Position numbers and translations under genes: made by a program
Shown here: positions 1 to 8,872 of the stretch, one piece after another
How the letters are laid out: the number at the start of each line of letters is the position of its first letter
Position numbering within the stretch: position 1 is the stretch's first letter
DNA from: Alistipes sp.
GTDB lineage: Bacteria > Bacteroidota > Bacteroidia > Bacteroidales > Rikenellaceae
Length of the DNA: 46,300 bases
NCBI GenBank assembly: GCA_017531305.1
Contig: JAFXLG010000026.1
Span: forward strand, 1-46,300
Reading direction: 5' to 3'
Notes under the pieces: generated by a model
Seen by the model: the letters and a program-made list of their open reading frames with translations, nothing else
What the model was told of the DNA's origin: nothing
Databases searched by the model: none

Positions 1-132
1 AATATGTCTCAAAAATATGTGGAAATTTGGGAACCATCAAAAAGCAGTCTGAAAGTGTTAAATTTTAGAATATACTGATAATTAAAGGTTTATACTTGGT
101 TATTTCTGAATAGTTTTGGTTGTTTGGGACTT

Positions 133-1128
133 CTAAATACATGAAAAGAATGCTGCTTCTCCAATTGATGTAACACCGTCAGGAATATTGATGTCTGTAA
201 GGTTCAAACATTCTTTGAATGCTTCATTTTCAATCGAAGTAACGCTGTCGGGTAGATTGATTCTTTTAAGATTCGAACAACCATAGAATGCACAATATCC
301 GATTGAGGTAACATTGTCGGGTATGGTGTATTCTGTGAGTTCTGTAGAAGCAAAGGCATGGAACACGCCATCAACGATCAGGCATTTTCCATTATCCGAA
401 GCAAACTTGCCCCTAAATTCTGTAAGACTTGGACAAGCGGCAAATGCTCCCTCGCCAATCGAGGTAACACTTTGGGGAATAGTGACACTCTCCAGACTCA
501 AACAGCCATAGAATGCCATTTCTCCAATCGAAGTAATACTGTCGGGAATAGTGATGCTCTTAAGTTTTGGACAATGAAAGAATGTGCGATTTCCAATTGA
601 AGTGACACCGTTGGGTATGGTTATGTTCCTGAGTTTTGGACAGTTTCTGAATGCTTGATCTCCGATCGATGTAACGCTGTTGGGAATCTCGACAGTCTTA
701 AGTATCGAACACATAGATAATGCTTCCTCTCCAATCGTGGTGACGCCGTTAGGAATGGTGATGCTCGCAAGGCTTGAACAAAAACGGAATGCTTTATCTC
801 CAATCAAAGTGACGCTGCTTGGAATAGAGATGCTCGCAAGAGTTGAACAACTACGGAATGCTTCATTGCCGATTGAAGTGACAGCATCGTCAAAAACAAG
901 TACACCCTGACCATCCGCATAGGTGTTGGATACGAGGGATGCACCAAAACAAGAAGTTTCTGTTTGGCTGGGGGTAAGCTTTTTGCCATCACTTGTCGTG
1001 TAGTAGATGCAGTTTGATGGTTGCTCGGTTTTGTCGTTGGTTGAGATGTTGTCAGTCTCGCTCTTCTGACAACTTACAACCAAAAATGTCGCAAGCACTG
1101 CAATAATTATGAGAAGTTTTTTTATCAT
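133..1128 (-). CDS. BspA-like leucine-rich-repeat lipoprotein, probably 3'-truncated
   Basis: The ATG at 1128 is chosen because it opens a lipoprotein signal peptide: a basic start (MIKKLL), a hydrophobic core and a lipobox ending at Cys20 (VVSC). The upstream in-frame extension has no signal-like features. From about residue 90 the protein is built of 23-residue repeats of the type 'SVTSIGxxAFxxCxxLxxITIPN', the LRR_5/BspA (Treponema pallidum-like) repeat, reflected at DNA level as 69-bp tandem repeats. Such proteins are surface or secreted adhesin-like proteins in Bacteroidales. The ORF ends in the middle of a repeat (...AAFFSCI, stop), and the bases beyond the stop do not continue the repeat, so the C-terminus looks lost or recombined. 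It lies 41 bp downstream of the C_GCAxxG gene on the same strand and may be cotranscribed. The ligand is unknown. Confidence 0.85.
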   Translation of the reverse strand: MIKKLLIIIAVLATFLVVSCQKSETDNISTNDKTEQPSNCIYYTTSDGKKLTPSQTETSCFGASLVSNTYADGQGVLVFDDAVTSIGNEAFRSCSTLASISIPSSVTLIGDKAFRFCSSLASITIPNGVTTIGEEALSMCSILKTVEIPNSVTSIGDQAFRNCPKLRNITIPNGVTSIGNRTFFHCPKLKSITIPDSITSIGEMAFYGCLSLESVTIPQSVTSIGEGAFAACPSLTEFRGKFASDNGKCLIVDGVFHAFASTELTEYTIPDNVTSIGYCAFYGCSNLKRINLPDSVTSIENEAFKECLNLTDINIPDGVTSIGEAAFFSCI

Positions 1129-1169
1129 GGTATTTATTATTTTTCGGAGATAAGCCTCCAGATTTTTCT

Positions 1170-1634
1170 TTATTCCATCGAATTGATCTTTTCGCCCACT
1201 ATGCGAGCTGCTATCTCTACATACTCGGCGCAAGGGCGGCGTTTGTAATACTCCTCAGTGCGCTCCGAAGGAGTGGGGTTATCCTTCTGAGTTGCCAAGC
1301 CGAGCAATTCGCGACACACGATATAACCATTCTCTGCTCGGAATCGTTCTGCCAGATCTTGCACAGCTGCGTATGTTGCCTTTTTGCGAGGTGTGTCGTT
1401 GGGTTGAGAATTAGGGTATAACATACCTGCTACCATGGTCATTCCACTGACAGCACCACATACCTCCCTCAGACGTCCCATGCCACCACCAAATGGGGCA
1501 GAGATTGTCGCCGCCAATTCCGATTCCATGCCGACCACATCGGCGTAAGCCAAAAATACAGATTGTGCACAATTATAACCTTCGAGGAATAGCTCTTTGG
1601 CTCGTGTGGCTCTCTCTTGAGGATTTACTTTCAT
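1170..1634 (-). CDS. C_GCAxxG_C_C family redox-type protein
   Basis: This 154-residue cytoplasmic protein has the family's cysteine pattern: 'GYNCAQSV' near residue 21, a glycine-rich 'APFGGGMGRLREVCGAVSG' around residues 47-64, then single cysteines in 'YIVCREL' and 'RRPCAEYV'. The family (Pfam C_GCAxxG_C_C, putative redox-active protein) is common in anaerobes and thought to bind a metal or redox centre, but its substrate is not established. Length is usual for the family. A TAATTTTG motif (minus strand, 1674-1667) could be the -7 promoter element; the matching -33 box is weak. The LRR lipoprotein gene follows closely downstream. Confidence 0.85.
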   Translation of the reverse strand: MKVNPQERATRAKELFLEGYNCAQSVFLAYADVVGMESELAATISAPFGGGMGRLREVCGAVSGMTMVAGMLYPNSQPNDTPRKKATYAAVQDLAERFRAENGYIVCRELLGLATQKDNPTPSERTEEYYKRRPCAEYVEIAARIVGEKINSME

Positions 1635-1766
1635 TTTGGGTAAAATTTGTCGTTACTTTAATACTACAAAATTAGTAATTTTATTCCTCAATAACATAAG
1701 ATTCCGTATATTTGTATGATTTTAGCCCGAAGATGGCGTTTTTTGTATTAAGAAAAATTTACACAC

Positions 1767-3794
1767 ATGCACGATTATGCGTATTTAACTCCCGAGAGTC
1801 AGATCAACCACCACTTTATGCAGCACCGAATCCATAAGATACTTCTGGTCTGTTGCACGTACGATGGATATATACTTGAAGAGGACGGTCATATCGAATC
1901 TCAGATCAATCGTGAATATATGGAGCTTAATATGAGTAATCCGCCTTCACTTACGCGTGTGGAGTCAACCTCTCAGGCTTTGGAGTTGCTTGCCCAGCGT
2001 AATGATTTCGACTTTGTGCTGACCATGTATAATGTAGGTGAGCCTAATGTCTTCGATTTTGCCCGCAAGGTTAAGCAGATTAATTCAAAGCTGCCTGTGG
2101 TGCTGCTCACCAGCTTCTCGAAGGAGATCTATCGCCAGATTGATGAGCAGAAATGCGATGCCATCGACAATATCTTTTGTTGGCATGGTAATACCGATCT
2201 TATCATCGCCATCATCAAGCTCATGGAGGATAAGCTCAACGCCGAGTCTGATATCCTGGAGGGCGGTGTGCAGGCTATCTTGCTTGTGGAGGACTCAATT
2301 CGTTTCTATTCTACATATCTGCCTGAGTTGTATAAAATCATCCTTTTGCAGAATAGTGAATTCCTGAAGGATGCCTACAACGAACAGCAGCAGATCTACC
2401 GTAAAAGAGCCCGCCCAAAGGTCTTACTTGCGACCAATTATGAGGAGGCAATGAGTATCTATGAACGCTACAAGGGTAATATGTTGGGCGTAATCTCCGA
2501 TGTCGGGCTTGTGATGAAGCATGGTGACAATAGCGAGGATGAAAACCCCGAGGCAGGAATCGAGATCTGCCGCCGAATTAAAAGCGAAACCCCATGGATG
2601 CCCGTGTTGATGCAATCTTCGCAGAACTCGTTGGCGGCGGTAGCAGAGCAGATCGGTGCAGGATTTATCTCCAAATCTTCGCAGACTCTGCTTCAGGAGT
2701 TGCAAGATGTTGTCTTGCGTGAGTTCGGCTTTGGCGACTTCGTATTCCGCGATCTTGAAAGTGGGACGATAGTGGGTCAGGCTAAGGATCTTTCGCAGAT
2801 GCAGGAGCTGATCGCTACGGTGCCTGATGATATGTTGGAGTACCACCTCTCGCAGATGCATCTGTCTAAGTGGTTGTATGCTCGAGGAATGTTTCCTCTG
2901 GCAAAGGTGTTGCGTAGCATCAACAGTAGCCACTTTAACTCTACGGCTGAGCACCGCGCCGCATTGGTTGGTATGTTCAAGGATTACCGCACAATGCTCG
3001 GACAGGGTGTTGTCGCTCAGTTTGACGAGGAGACCTATAGCGATGCTATCGGTTTTGCCCGATTGGGTGAAGGCTCTATCGGAGGTAAGGCACGAGGCTT
3101 GGCATTTATGAATAGTATGTTGTCTAAGTACAATCACTATTACAAATACCCAAATGTGCGAATCATGATCCCTCGCAGTCTGGTTGTAGCTACCGACTAT
3201 TTTGATGAATTTATTCGCTTGAATGGTCTTAAATATGTTATTTCTCAGGAGGCGGATGATGATACAGTGTTGTCGGAATTCCTGAATTCGGTGCTGCCGA
3301 TTGATCTGTATAACAAACTGAGTGTCTTTGTCAAAACTTGCCGTAAGCCTCTGGCGATACGATCTTCTTCTAAGCTTGAAGATTCGCATTATCAGCCATT
3401 TGCAGGTATCTATTCTACCTATATGATTCCTCGATGCGAGGATGATGATCAGATGCTCAGGATGTTGGTTCGTGCCATTAAGAGTGTCTATGCTTCGGTA
3501 TATTATACTTCATCGAGAGCCTATATCCAATCTTCTCAGAATCTTATTTCGGAGGAGAAGATGGCAGTCTTGATTCAGGAGGTGTGCGGTACCGAGGAAG
3601 ATGGCTATTTCTTCCCTACCTTGTCGGGCGTGGCACGCTCACAGAATCTCTATCCGCTTGGCTATGAGAAGGCTGAAGATGGTGTGTGCAATATCGTGAT
3701 GGGCTTGGGTAAGGCTGTGGTGGATGGTGGCAAGAGCTTACGCTTTTCGCCTGCATATACGACAAGGCGTTGCAAACTTCTACTTTGGAACTGA
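1767..3794 (+). CDS. REC/PEP-pyruvate-binding-domain protein, N-terminal part (frameshifted)
   Basis: This is the first 660 or so residues of a protein of about 990. Residues ~20-150 and ~170-330 resemble two response-regulator receiver-like domains ('AILLVEDS', 'LGVISDVGL', 'WMPVLMQSS'). From about residue 430 a PPDK_N (PEP/pyruvate-binding, ATP-grasp-like) domain begins: 'GSIGGKARGLAFM' and 'LAIRSSSKLEDSHYQPFAGIY'. The PPDK_N reading stops making sense after 'SLRFSPAY' near base 3758 and the frame then ends at 3794 with unrelated residues; the family sequence continues in another frame (next feature). One missing base near 3758/3759 restores the expected spacing. Such proteins are frequent in Bacteroidales and their physiological role is unclear. 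A TATATTTG motif at 1707-1714 is a plausible -7 element. Confidence 0.85.
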   Translation: MHDYAYLTPESQINHHFMQHRIHKILLVCCTYDGYILEEDGHIESQINREYMELNMSNPPSLTRVESTSQALELLAQRNDFDFVLTMYNVGEPNVFDFARKVKQINSKLPVVLLTSFSKEIYRQIDEQKCDAIDNIFCWHGNTDLIIAIIKLMEDKLNAESDILEGGVQAILLVEDSIRFYSTYLPELYKIILLQNSEFLKDAYNEQQQIYRKRARPKVLLATNYEEAMSIYERYKGNMLGVISDVGLVMKHGDNSEDENPEAGIEICRRIKSETPWMPVLMQSSQNSLAAVAEQIGAGFISKSSQTLLQELQDVVLREFGFGDFVFRDLESGTIVGQAKDLSQMQELIATVPDDMLEYHLSQMHLSKWLYARGMFPLAKVLRSINSSHFNSTAEHRAALVGMFKDYRTMLGQGVVAQFDEETYSDAIGFARLGEGSIGGKARGLAFMNSMLSKYNHYYKYPNVRIMIPRSLVVATDYFDEFIRLNGLKYVISQEADDDTVLSEFLNSVLPIDLYNKLSVFVKTCRKPLAIRSSSKLEDSHYQPFAGIYSTYMIPRCEDDDQMLRMLVRAIKSVYASVYYTSSRAYIQSSQNLISEEKMAVLIQEVCGTEEDGYFFPTLSGVARSQNLYPLGYEKAEDGVCNIVMGLGKAVVDGGKSLRFSPAYTTRRCKLLLWN

Positions 3795-4738
3795 CCATAC
3801 AAGATGCTCAGACCGAGGTTATGGCAATGAGCCTTGATCCAGCGCGTTTCCGTTCTTCGACCGATGATGCGATCAATATCGAGCGTATTCCTGTTTCGAA
3901 AATCGCCAAATTCCGTAATGCTAAATATACCTGTTCATATTACGACTATCTGAACAGCCGTATCAGCGAGAGTCCTACGCTTTCGCGTTATTTCAGGGTG
4001 ATTACTTTTAATCGCATCTTGAAATATGGCTCGTTCCCATTGCCCGACATCATCAAAGATATGTTGCGAATGGGTGAGGAGGAGATGCGTTGTCCTGTTG
4101 AGATTGAATTTGCAGTAAATATGGATGTAGAGCCTGGGCAGCTGCAGGTCTTCAACCTTCTGCAAATCCGTCCTATCATACGCAACGAGGAGAGTGCCAA
4201 GCTCGATTGGTCTAAGGTCGATACTTCGGGCGCAATAGTCTTCTCGGAGAGTGCTTTGGGCGTGGGTCTGATGCGCGATATTAGGCGAGTGGTGTATATG
4301 AAATTCGATGCCTTCTCTTCGCTCAAGACTCAAGCTATTGCCGATGAGTTGTTTGAGATAAACAAGCGTATGTTGCAGGATTCTCAAGAGTATGTCTTGG
4401 TCGGCACGGGTCGTTGGGGATCGTCTGATCCAAATTTGGGAGTGCCAGTGAAGTGGGCTCATATCTCTCAGGCTCGTGTCATAGTGGAGTCGGCATTGCC
4501 TAATTTTAATATAGAGTCAAGTCAGGGTACTCATTTCTTCCAGAACGTAACTTCGCTCGGAGTGGGCTATCTCTCGCTCAATCCTTCGGCAGGCGATGGT
4601 GTGTTGGATGTGGAGCAACTTGATGGGCAGAAGGCGATATTCGATGGCGAATATCTCAGATGTGTGGAGTTTGATAAACCTCTCTATATCTATGTAGATG
4701 GACAATCGAAAAAGGGTATAGTGAAAGTTCAAGAATAA
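3770..4738 (+). CDS. REC/PEP-pyruvate-binding-domain protein, C-terminal part (frameshifted)
   Basis: This frame carries the rest of the protein begun at 1767: 'LQTSTLELTIQDAQTEVMAM' resumes directly after the break, followed by 'VFNLLQIRPI' (typical of PPDK_N C-terminal regions), 'LVGTGRWGSSDP' and 'SSQGTHFFQNVTS', all recognisable from intact members of the family. The given start is a TTG only because the frame opens there; the first ATG is at 3821, and no promoter or ribosome site is evident, so it is unlikely to be an independent gene. It is either the downstream half of a broken gene or the product of a sequencing error in an intact one. It ends 47 bp from the convergent sialidase-like gene, with a shared terminator between. 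Confidence 0.8.
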   Translation: MQTSTLELTIQDAQTEVMAMSLDPARFRSSTDDAINIERIPVSKIAKFRNAKYTCSYYDYLNSRISESPTLSRYFRVITFNRILKYGSFPLPDIIKDMLRMGEEEMRCPVEIEFAVNMDVEPGQLQVFNLLQIRPIIRNEESAKLDWSKVDTSGAIVFSESALGVGLMRDIRRVVYMKFDAFSSLKTQAIADELFEINKRMLQDSQEYVLVGTGRWGSSDPNLGVPVKWAHISQARVIVESALPNFNIESSQGTHFFQNVTSLGVGYLSLNPSAGDGVLDVEQLDGQKAIFDGEYLRCVEFDKPLYIYVDGQSKKGIVKVQE

Positions 4739-4741
4739 TAA

Positions 4742-4785
4742 GAATTCCGAAAGATCATGCGCTTATCTTTCGGGATTCTTTTTCT
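4742..4785. terminator. bidirectional hairpin terminator
   Basis: A 14-bp stem with one G-U pair (arms 4742-4755 and 4765-4778) is followed by a T-rich run. It sits between the convergent PEP-binding-domain gene and the sialidase-like gene. Confidence 0.8.
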
Positions 4786-5889
4786 TTATTCTAACTCTTT
4801 TATCTTTCCTGTTACGCTCCAAATGCCGCCTTGTTTTACTCCACCGACCGACATTATGGCTATCACACTTTGATCATCTATCTGACACAGGGAATTCCAA
4901 AGTGCGTTGCCGTTTTGTGGCAATGATGGCATAGGCGTAGAACGGTTGCTAAAATTGCGAGCATCTCGGTCACCTACATATACCTGCATATTGGCTTTAC
5001 GCTCATTCGTGCCGCTGCGTCCTTCGGTAGATTGAACCGAAAGCAAGGTGTGATCTTTGCCCAAGCGGATCAGATATGGCGCACCAGCATATACCGTATC
5101 ATGAACCTTAGAATCGGGCGTTAGAGCCTCTTCACGTCTAAGGTCAGATCTTAAAACGGGAGCATCATTCCAATTATTCGCCGAGCGCACAATCACAGGC
5201 TTGAAACGACCTCTAATGCCATTGTCTTCTATGGCTACGGCTATCTCCTTGCTGTGAGGTAGATATATCGGCACAGGCATACCATCGCGGCTATTTGTGC
5301 TGAATGATATCTTTTCGGCTTCGCTCCAACTCTCGGCATTATCCTTCGAACGCATCATGCTGATCTCCTGCTCTGAAGATGATTTATAAGGAAACTCGTT
5401 GGCAAAATACAACTGAATCTCTCCATCGGGGAGTTGCATGGCTACAGGCTCCCAACAACCATCTTGAAATTTGGTACTTGCCGTATAGAGTGTCTTTTCC
5501 TCCCAGCTCTTACCATCGTCATCAGATATGGCTACCATAATTTTATAGGGCAGTGAATCCACACGTGGGCGTGCATTCCACATATAAAGCAGTCGCCCGC
5601 TTTTTAGACGCAAAATTTCGCTGTTGGCGTAGTTGTATCCCTCGGCGCGTGCTACAAGTTTTTCTTCGCTCCATGTTTGGCATTTGTCATTGCTGCGGCG
5701 AATCCACGCTCCACTCGCCCTTTCATACACCAGTGCAAACTCTCCATTACCTATGTCGTGAACGCGGGCATATCCTCCAGCAGTTACAAACTTAAGCGAA
5801 GATTGATCCCACTCGATTGTTATGTTTTTCTTGCTGCAAGCGCAAAAGATAGATGTTGCAATGATGCAGAGAATAAAACTCTTTTTCAT
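4786..5889 (-). CDS. sialidase-family (BNR/Asp-box) lipoprotein, possible glycoside hydrolase
   Basis: The ATG at 5889 gives a lipoprotein signal (MKKSFILCIIATSIFCAC, lipidated Cys18). The mature part of about 350 residues has three Asp-box-like motifs of the beta-propeller sialidase fold: 'SNDKCQTW', 'SDDDGKSW' and 'SKDNAESW'. 'GCWEPVAMQLPDGEIQLYFANE' resembles exo-acting five-bladed propeller hydrolases of the GH93 (exo-arabinanase) type as well as sialidases, so the substrate is not decided. It probably works at the cell surface or in the periplasm. It is a single gene between convergent and divergent neighbours, with no SusC/SusD pair nearby. The longer frame start upstream adds residues before the signal peptide and was rejected. 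Confidence 0.75.
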   Translation of the reverse strand: MKKSFILCIIATSIFCACSKKNITIEWDQSSLKFVTAGGYARVHDIGNGEFALVYERASGAWIRRSNDKCQTWSEEKLVARAEGYNYANSEILRLKSGRLLYMWNARPRVDSLPYKIMVAISDDDGKSWEEKTLYTASTKFQDGCWEPVAMQLPDGEIQLYFANEFPYKSSSEQEISMMRSKDNAESWSEAEKISFSTNSRDGMPVPIYLPHSKEIAVAIEDNGIRGRFKPVIVRSANNWNDAPVLRSDLRREEALTPDSKVHDTVYAGAPYLIRLGKDHTLLSVQSTEGRSGTNERKANMQVYVGDRDARNFSNRSTPMPSLPQNGNALWNSLCQIDDQSVIAIMSVGGVKQGGIWSVTGKIKELE

Positions 5890-5968
5890 GTCGGAACTAT
5901 TTTTGTTGCTCAAAATTAATATTTTGTAAAGTTTAATGCAAATAAACCCAAAAATAGTACGGCGCAAT

Positions 5969-6000
5969 CTTGTGAAAAACCCTTTTGTTAGTTATATTTG
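5969..6000 (+). promoter_or_regulatory. Bacteroidota-type promoter of the AsmA-family gene
   Basis: CTTG (5969-5972), a 20-base spacer, then TATATTTG (5993-6000), fitting TTTG-N19..21-TAnnTTTG. The start codon is 28 bases downstream. Confidence 0.65.
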
Positions 6001-6028
6001 TAAGGAGTAAAATAATATATAAGTATAT

Positions 6029-8569
6029 ATGAAAAAATTAGTGAAAGTTACGAGCGTTACGCTGTGCGTGATTCTTGTTGTGCTGATGGTTGCACCATTG
6101 GCATTTAAGGGGAAGATAGAGTCTTTGATTAAGAGCGAGGGAAACAAATTGCTCAACGCTCAGTTTGATTTCGAGAGCCTTGATATCAGTTTGATTAAGA
6201 ATTTTCCGCAGGCTTCGGTCTCTCTTAACGATTTCTATCTCAAGGGTGTAGGTTCTTTCGATCAGGATACGTTGGTCTATGCTGGAGAACTTACTGCTGC
6301 GGTGAATCTGATGTCGCTTTTTGGCGATCAAGGCTACGAGATTTCAAAGGTTGTGGTAGATGATACACGCCTCAAGGCTATCGTTTTGGAGGATGGTCAG
6401 GTGAATTGGGATATTATGAAACCTACCGATCAGGTCGAAGAGGCTCAGGATGAGGCTACGGAGTCAGCTCCTTTTAAAATTTCGCTCAAGAAGTTGACCG
6501 TAGATAACCTGACGCTCATCTATGATGATCGCATGGGCGCAATGTATGCCGAGGTGGTAGATTTGGATGCTGCTTGTTCGGGAGATATGACAAGCGATAA
6601 TACAACTCTCAGGCTCAAGGCTCAAACTCCTGCCGTAACTTTCCGCATGGGTGGCGTTCCGTTCCTCAATCGTGCCGAGATCAAGGCTGATATGGATGTA
6701 GATGCCGACCTGAAGAATATGAAGTTTACGCTTCGTGATAATCATCTGCAGCTCAATGCTATCGAGGCTTCTGTTGACGGTTGGTTGGCAATGCTCGAGA
6801 ACGGCATGGATATGGATCTTAAGCTCAACACCAACGAGATTGGCTTTAAGGAGATTCTTTCTTTGATCCCTGCCATCTATGCTAAGGATTTCGCAGGTCT
6901 TAAGACCGATGGCAAGGCAACACTTAATGCCTATGCTAAAGGTCGTATGGAGGGCGAGAGTCTTCCGCAGTTTGACCTGAATCTTAAGGTGGATAATGCC
7001 ATGTTCCGTTACCCATCTTTGCCCGCAGGTGTCGATGCTATCAATATCGTGGCTAAGGTGAGCAACCCTGGTGGTGCTGCCGATGCGACCACAGTTGTTG
7101 TAAATCCATTCAACTTCACTCTGGCAGGCAATCCATTCTCTATTAAGGCAGATGTCAAGACTCCTGTTAGCGATCCCGACTTTAACCTTGCAGCTCAGGG
7201 AAAGCTCGATCTGGGCAAGATCAAGGATGTCTATCCGATGGAAGATATTTCGCTCAATGGAGTTGTTGATGCAGATATGAGCGTTGCAGGTCGTCTTTCG
7301 TATGTGGAGAGTGAGCAGTATGACAGAGTGCAGGCTTCGGGTAGTGTGACGCTTAGCGATATGAAACTCAATATGACCGATCTGCCCGATGTCGATATCC
7401 AGCGTTCGGTGTTGAGTTTCTCGCCACGATATGTGGAGCTGAGCCAGACAAAGGTAAATATCGGTAAAAATGATATCACGCTCGATAGCCGCTTCGAAAA
7501 TTATCTCGGCTTCGTGTTTAAGGGCACTACTCTCAAAGGTACGCTCAATGTGGCAAGCCAGATGTTTAACCTTAACGATTTTATGAGTGAGGATAGTGCT
7601 TCAGAACAAGCATCTCCAGCCGAGCAGGCAGAGACTTCGCAGCCTGAGACTGAGTCGAGTGGTGCTATACGAGTGCCAGAGAATATAGACTTCCGTATGC
7701 AGGCAGACTTCAATAAGGTATTGTTCGATAAGATGACATTCTCTGATTTGAAGGGTTTGCTTGTTATTAAAGATGGCAAGGTAGATATGCAAAATCTTTC
7801 GCTCAACACAATGGGCGGTGGAGTAGTGGTCAATGGCTCTTATGCTACTCAGGGTAGCGCATTGCCTCATCTGAATGCTGGCTTTGCGCTGAATAATATC
7901 TCGTTTGCTCAGGCTTATACCGATCTGGATATGGTGCAGAAATTGGCTCCTATCTTCTCTAATCTTAAGGGCGATTTTTCGGGAAGCGTTAAGGTCGATA
8001 CCGATTTGGATCAGCAGATGAGTCCTGTGCTGCAGAGTCTTAATGGTAGTGGCTCGCTCTCGACTAAAGATTTGAGTCTGAGTGGCGTGAAGATCATTGA
8101 TCAGATTGCCACTATCGTGAAGAAACCTGCCCTGAAGGAGACTAAGGTTAAGGATCTTAAAATCGACTTCGCCATCAAGGATGGTCGCGTTACAACCAAG
8201 CCGTTTGCTCTGAAGATAGGTGATTATGTGATGAATCTTTCGGGCTCTACAGGTTTGGATCAGACTATCGACTATAGGGGTAAAATTGCTATCCCTCAGT
8301 CTGTTGGTCAGGTTGCTAAGTTGGGTGAGGTGGATATGACTATCGGAGGTACATTCTCTTCTCCTAAGGTGGGTATCGATATGGAGAGTCTTGCTAAGCA
8401 AGCTGCCAAGGAGGCTACCAAGAGCCTTGCCAATAAATTGCTCGGCGGTGGTAGCTCTGAGTCAAGTGGTGAGCCTGCCGACTCTACCGCTACATCCACT
8501 CAAGCCGACAAGGTCGATAAAGCCAAAGAGTTGGTAAAGGGTATCGGTAATTTATTCAAGAAGAAGTAG
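6029..8569 (+). CDS. AsmA-family inner-membrane/periplasmic protein
   Basis: An 846-residue protein with an N-terminal membrane anchor (residues ~7-27) followed by the AsmA opening: a short helix ('GKIESLIKSEGNKLLNAQFDFESLDISLIKNFPQ' region) and then long repetitive beta-strand-rich sequence. The C-terminal part ('NLKGDFSGSVKVDTDLDQQMSPVLQSLNGSGSL', then 'GVKIIDQIATIVKKPALKETKVKDLKIDFAIKDGRV') is typical of AsmA-like C-terminal domains. The family is related to chorein/VPS13-like bridging proteins and is implicated in outer-membrane lipid homeostasis; the role of this member is inferred. A low-complexity Ser/Glu-rich linker lies near residues 515-545 and a charged Ser/Thr tail at the end. It has its own promoter and a strong terminator, so it is monocistronic. 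Confidence 0.85.
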   Translation: MKKLVKVTSVTLCVILVVLMVAPLAFKGKIESLIKSEGNKLLNAQFDFESLDISLIKNFPQASVSLNDFYLKGVGSFDQDTLVYAGELTAAVNLMSLFGDQGYEISKVVVDDTRLKAIVLEDGQVNWDIMKPTDQVEEAQDEATESAPFKISLKKLTVDNLTLIYDDRMGAMYAEVVDLDAACSGDMTSDNTTLRLKAQTPAVTFRMGGVPFLNRAEIKADMDVDADLKNMKFTLRDNHLQLNAIEASVDGWLAMLENGMDMDLKLNTNEIGFKEILSLIPAIYAKDFAGLKTDGKATLNAYAKGRMEGESLPQFDLNLKVDNAMFRYPSLPAGVDAINIVAKVSNPGGAADATTVVVNPFNFTLAGNPFSIKADVKTPVSDPDFNLAAQGKLDLGKIKDVYPMEDISLNGVVDADMSVAGRLSYVESEQYDRVQASGSVTLSDMKLNMTDLPDVDIQRSVLSFSPRYVELSQTKVNIGKNDITLDSRFENYLGFVFKGTTLKGTLNVASQMFNLNDFMSEDSASEQASPAEQAETSQPETESSGAIRVPENIDFRMQADFNKVLFDKMTFSDLKGLLVIKDGKVDMQNLSLNTMGGGVVVNGSYATQGSALPHLNAGFALNNISFAQAYTDLDMVQKLAPIFSNLKGDFSGSVKVDTDLDQQMSPVLQSLNGSGSLSTKDLSLSGVKIIDQIATIVKKPALKETKVKDLKIDFAIKDGRVTTKPFALKIGDYVMNLSGSTGLDQTIDYRGKIAIPQSVGQVAKLGEVDMTIGGTFSSPKVGIDMESLAKQAAKEATKSLANKLLGGGSSESSGEPADSTATSTQADKVDKAKELVKGIGNLFKKK

Positions 8570-8591
8570 GTGCTAAATCCCATAAAAAGAA

Positions 8592-8626
8592 AAATCTGGA
8601 ATCCTGAGTGGATTCCAGATTTTTTT
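8592..8626 (+). terminator. rho-independent terminator of the AsmA-family gene
   Basis: A perfect 11-bp stem (ATCTGGAATCC with its complement) and short loop, followed by seven T. It lies between the AsmA-like gene and the convergent tRNA-Pro. Confidence 0.85.
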
Positions 8627-8627
8627 G

Positions 8628-8702
8628 TCGGGATGACAAGATTCGAACTTGCGGCCACACGCCCCCCAGACGTGTACTCTAACCGGGCTGAGCTACATCC
8701 CG
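8628..8702 (-). tRNA. tRNA-Pro (anticodon GGG)
   Basis: The reverse complement folds as a cloverleaf: acceptor CGGGATG/CATCCCG, D arm, anticodon arm CACGT-CTGGGGG-GCGTG (anticodon GGG), variable loop TGGCC, T arm GCAAG-TTCGAAT-CTTGT and discriminator A. It is 75 nt; the CCA end is not encoded. It lies downstream of tRNA-Met on the same strand. Confidence 0.95.
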
Positions 8703-8717
8703 AGCTCTTGAAACGAA

Positions 8718-8743
8718 AAAAGGATTTCTCGAGAAATCCTTTT
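8718..8743 (-). terminator. 26-bp perfect palindrome between two tRNA genes
   Basis: A perfect palindrome centred on CTC/GAG (13 bp per arm). In the minus direction it ends in a T run, so it could terminate tRNA-Met transcripts before tRNA-Pro or act as a processing hairpin. Confidence 0.65.
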
Positions 8744-8749
8744 GCTTCG

Positions 8750-8823
8750 TAGCGAGAGAGAGACTTGAACTCTCGACCTCATGATTATGAATCATGCGCT
8801 CTGACCAGCTGAGCTATCTCGCC
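8750..8823 (-). tRNA. tRNA-Met (anticodon CAT)
   Basis: Cloverleaf on the minus strand: acceptor GGCGAGA/TCTCGCT (one G-U), anticodon arm CATGA-TTCATAA-TCATG (anticodon CAT) and T arm GAGAG-TTCAAGT-CTCTC. It is 74 nt, CCA not encoded. It lacks the three G-C anticodon-stem pairs of initiator tRNA, so it is probably elongator Met; a tRNA-Ile2 whose C34 becomes lysidine cannot be excluded. Confidence 0.93.
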
Positions 8824-8841
8824 ATTGCGTTATTGCGAGTG

Positions 8842-8872
8842 CAAAGATAAAGCAATTTTTCAATCATGCAAA
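8842..8872 (-). promoter_or_regulatory. promoter of the tRNA-Met/tRNA-Pro pair
   Basis: On the minus strand TTTG (8872-8869), a 19-base spacer and TATCTTTG (8849-8842): an exact Bacteroidota sigma-ABfr-type promoter 18 bases before the tRNA 5' end. The rest of 8824-8993 is AT-rich and shows no gene. Confidence 0.75.

Noticed and set aside
160-870. Regularly spaced repeats that could suggest a CRISPR array
   Set aside because: They are 69-bp coding repeats of the leucine-rich-repeat protein, in frame throughout, with no constant repeat/unique spacer pattern.
2424-3389. 321-residue antisense reading frame
   Set aside because: It lies opposite the well-supported REC/PPDK_N coding frame, has low-complexity composition and no recognisable domain.
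3740-3800. Programmed ribosomal frameshift in the REC/PPDK_N gene
   Set aside because: No slippery heptamer or obvious stimulatory hairpin at the switch point, and a missing base explains the spacing better.
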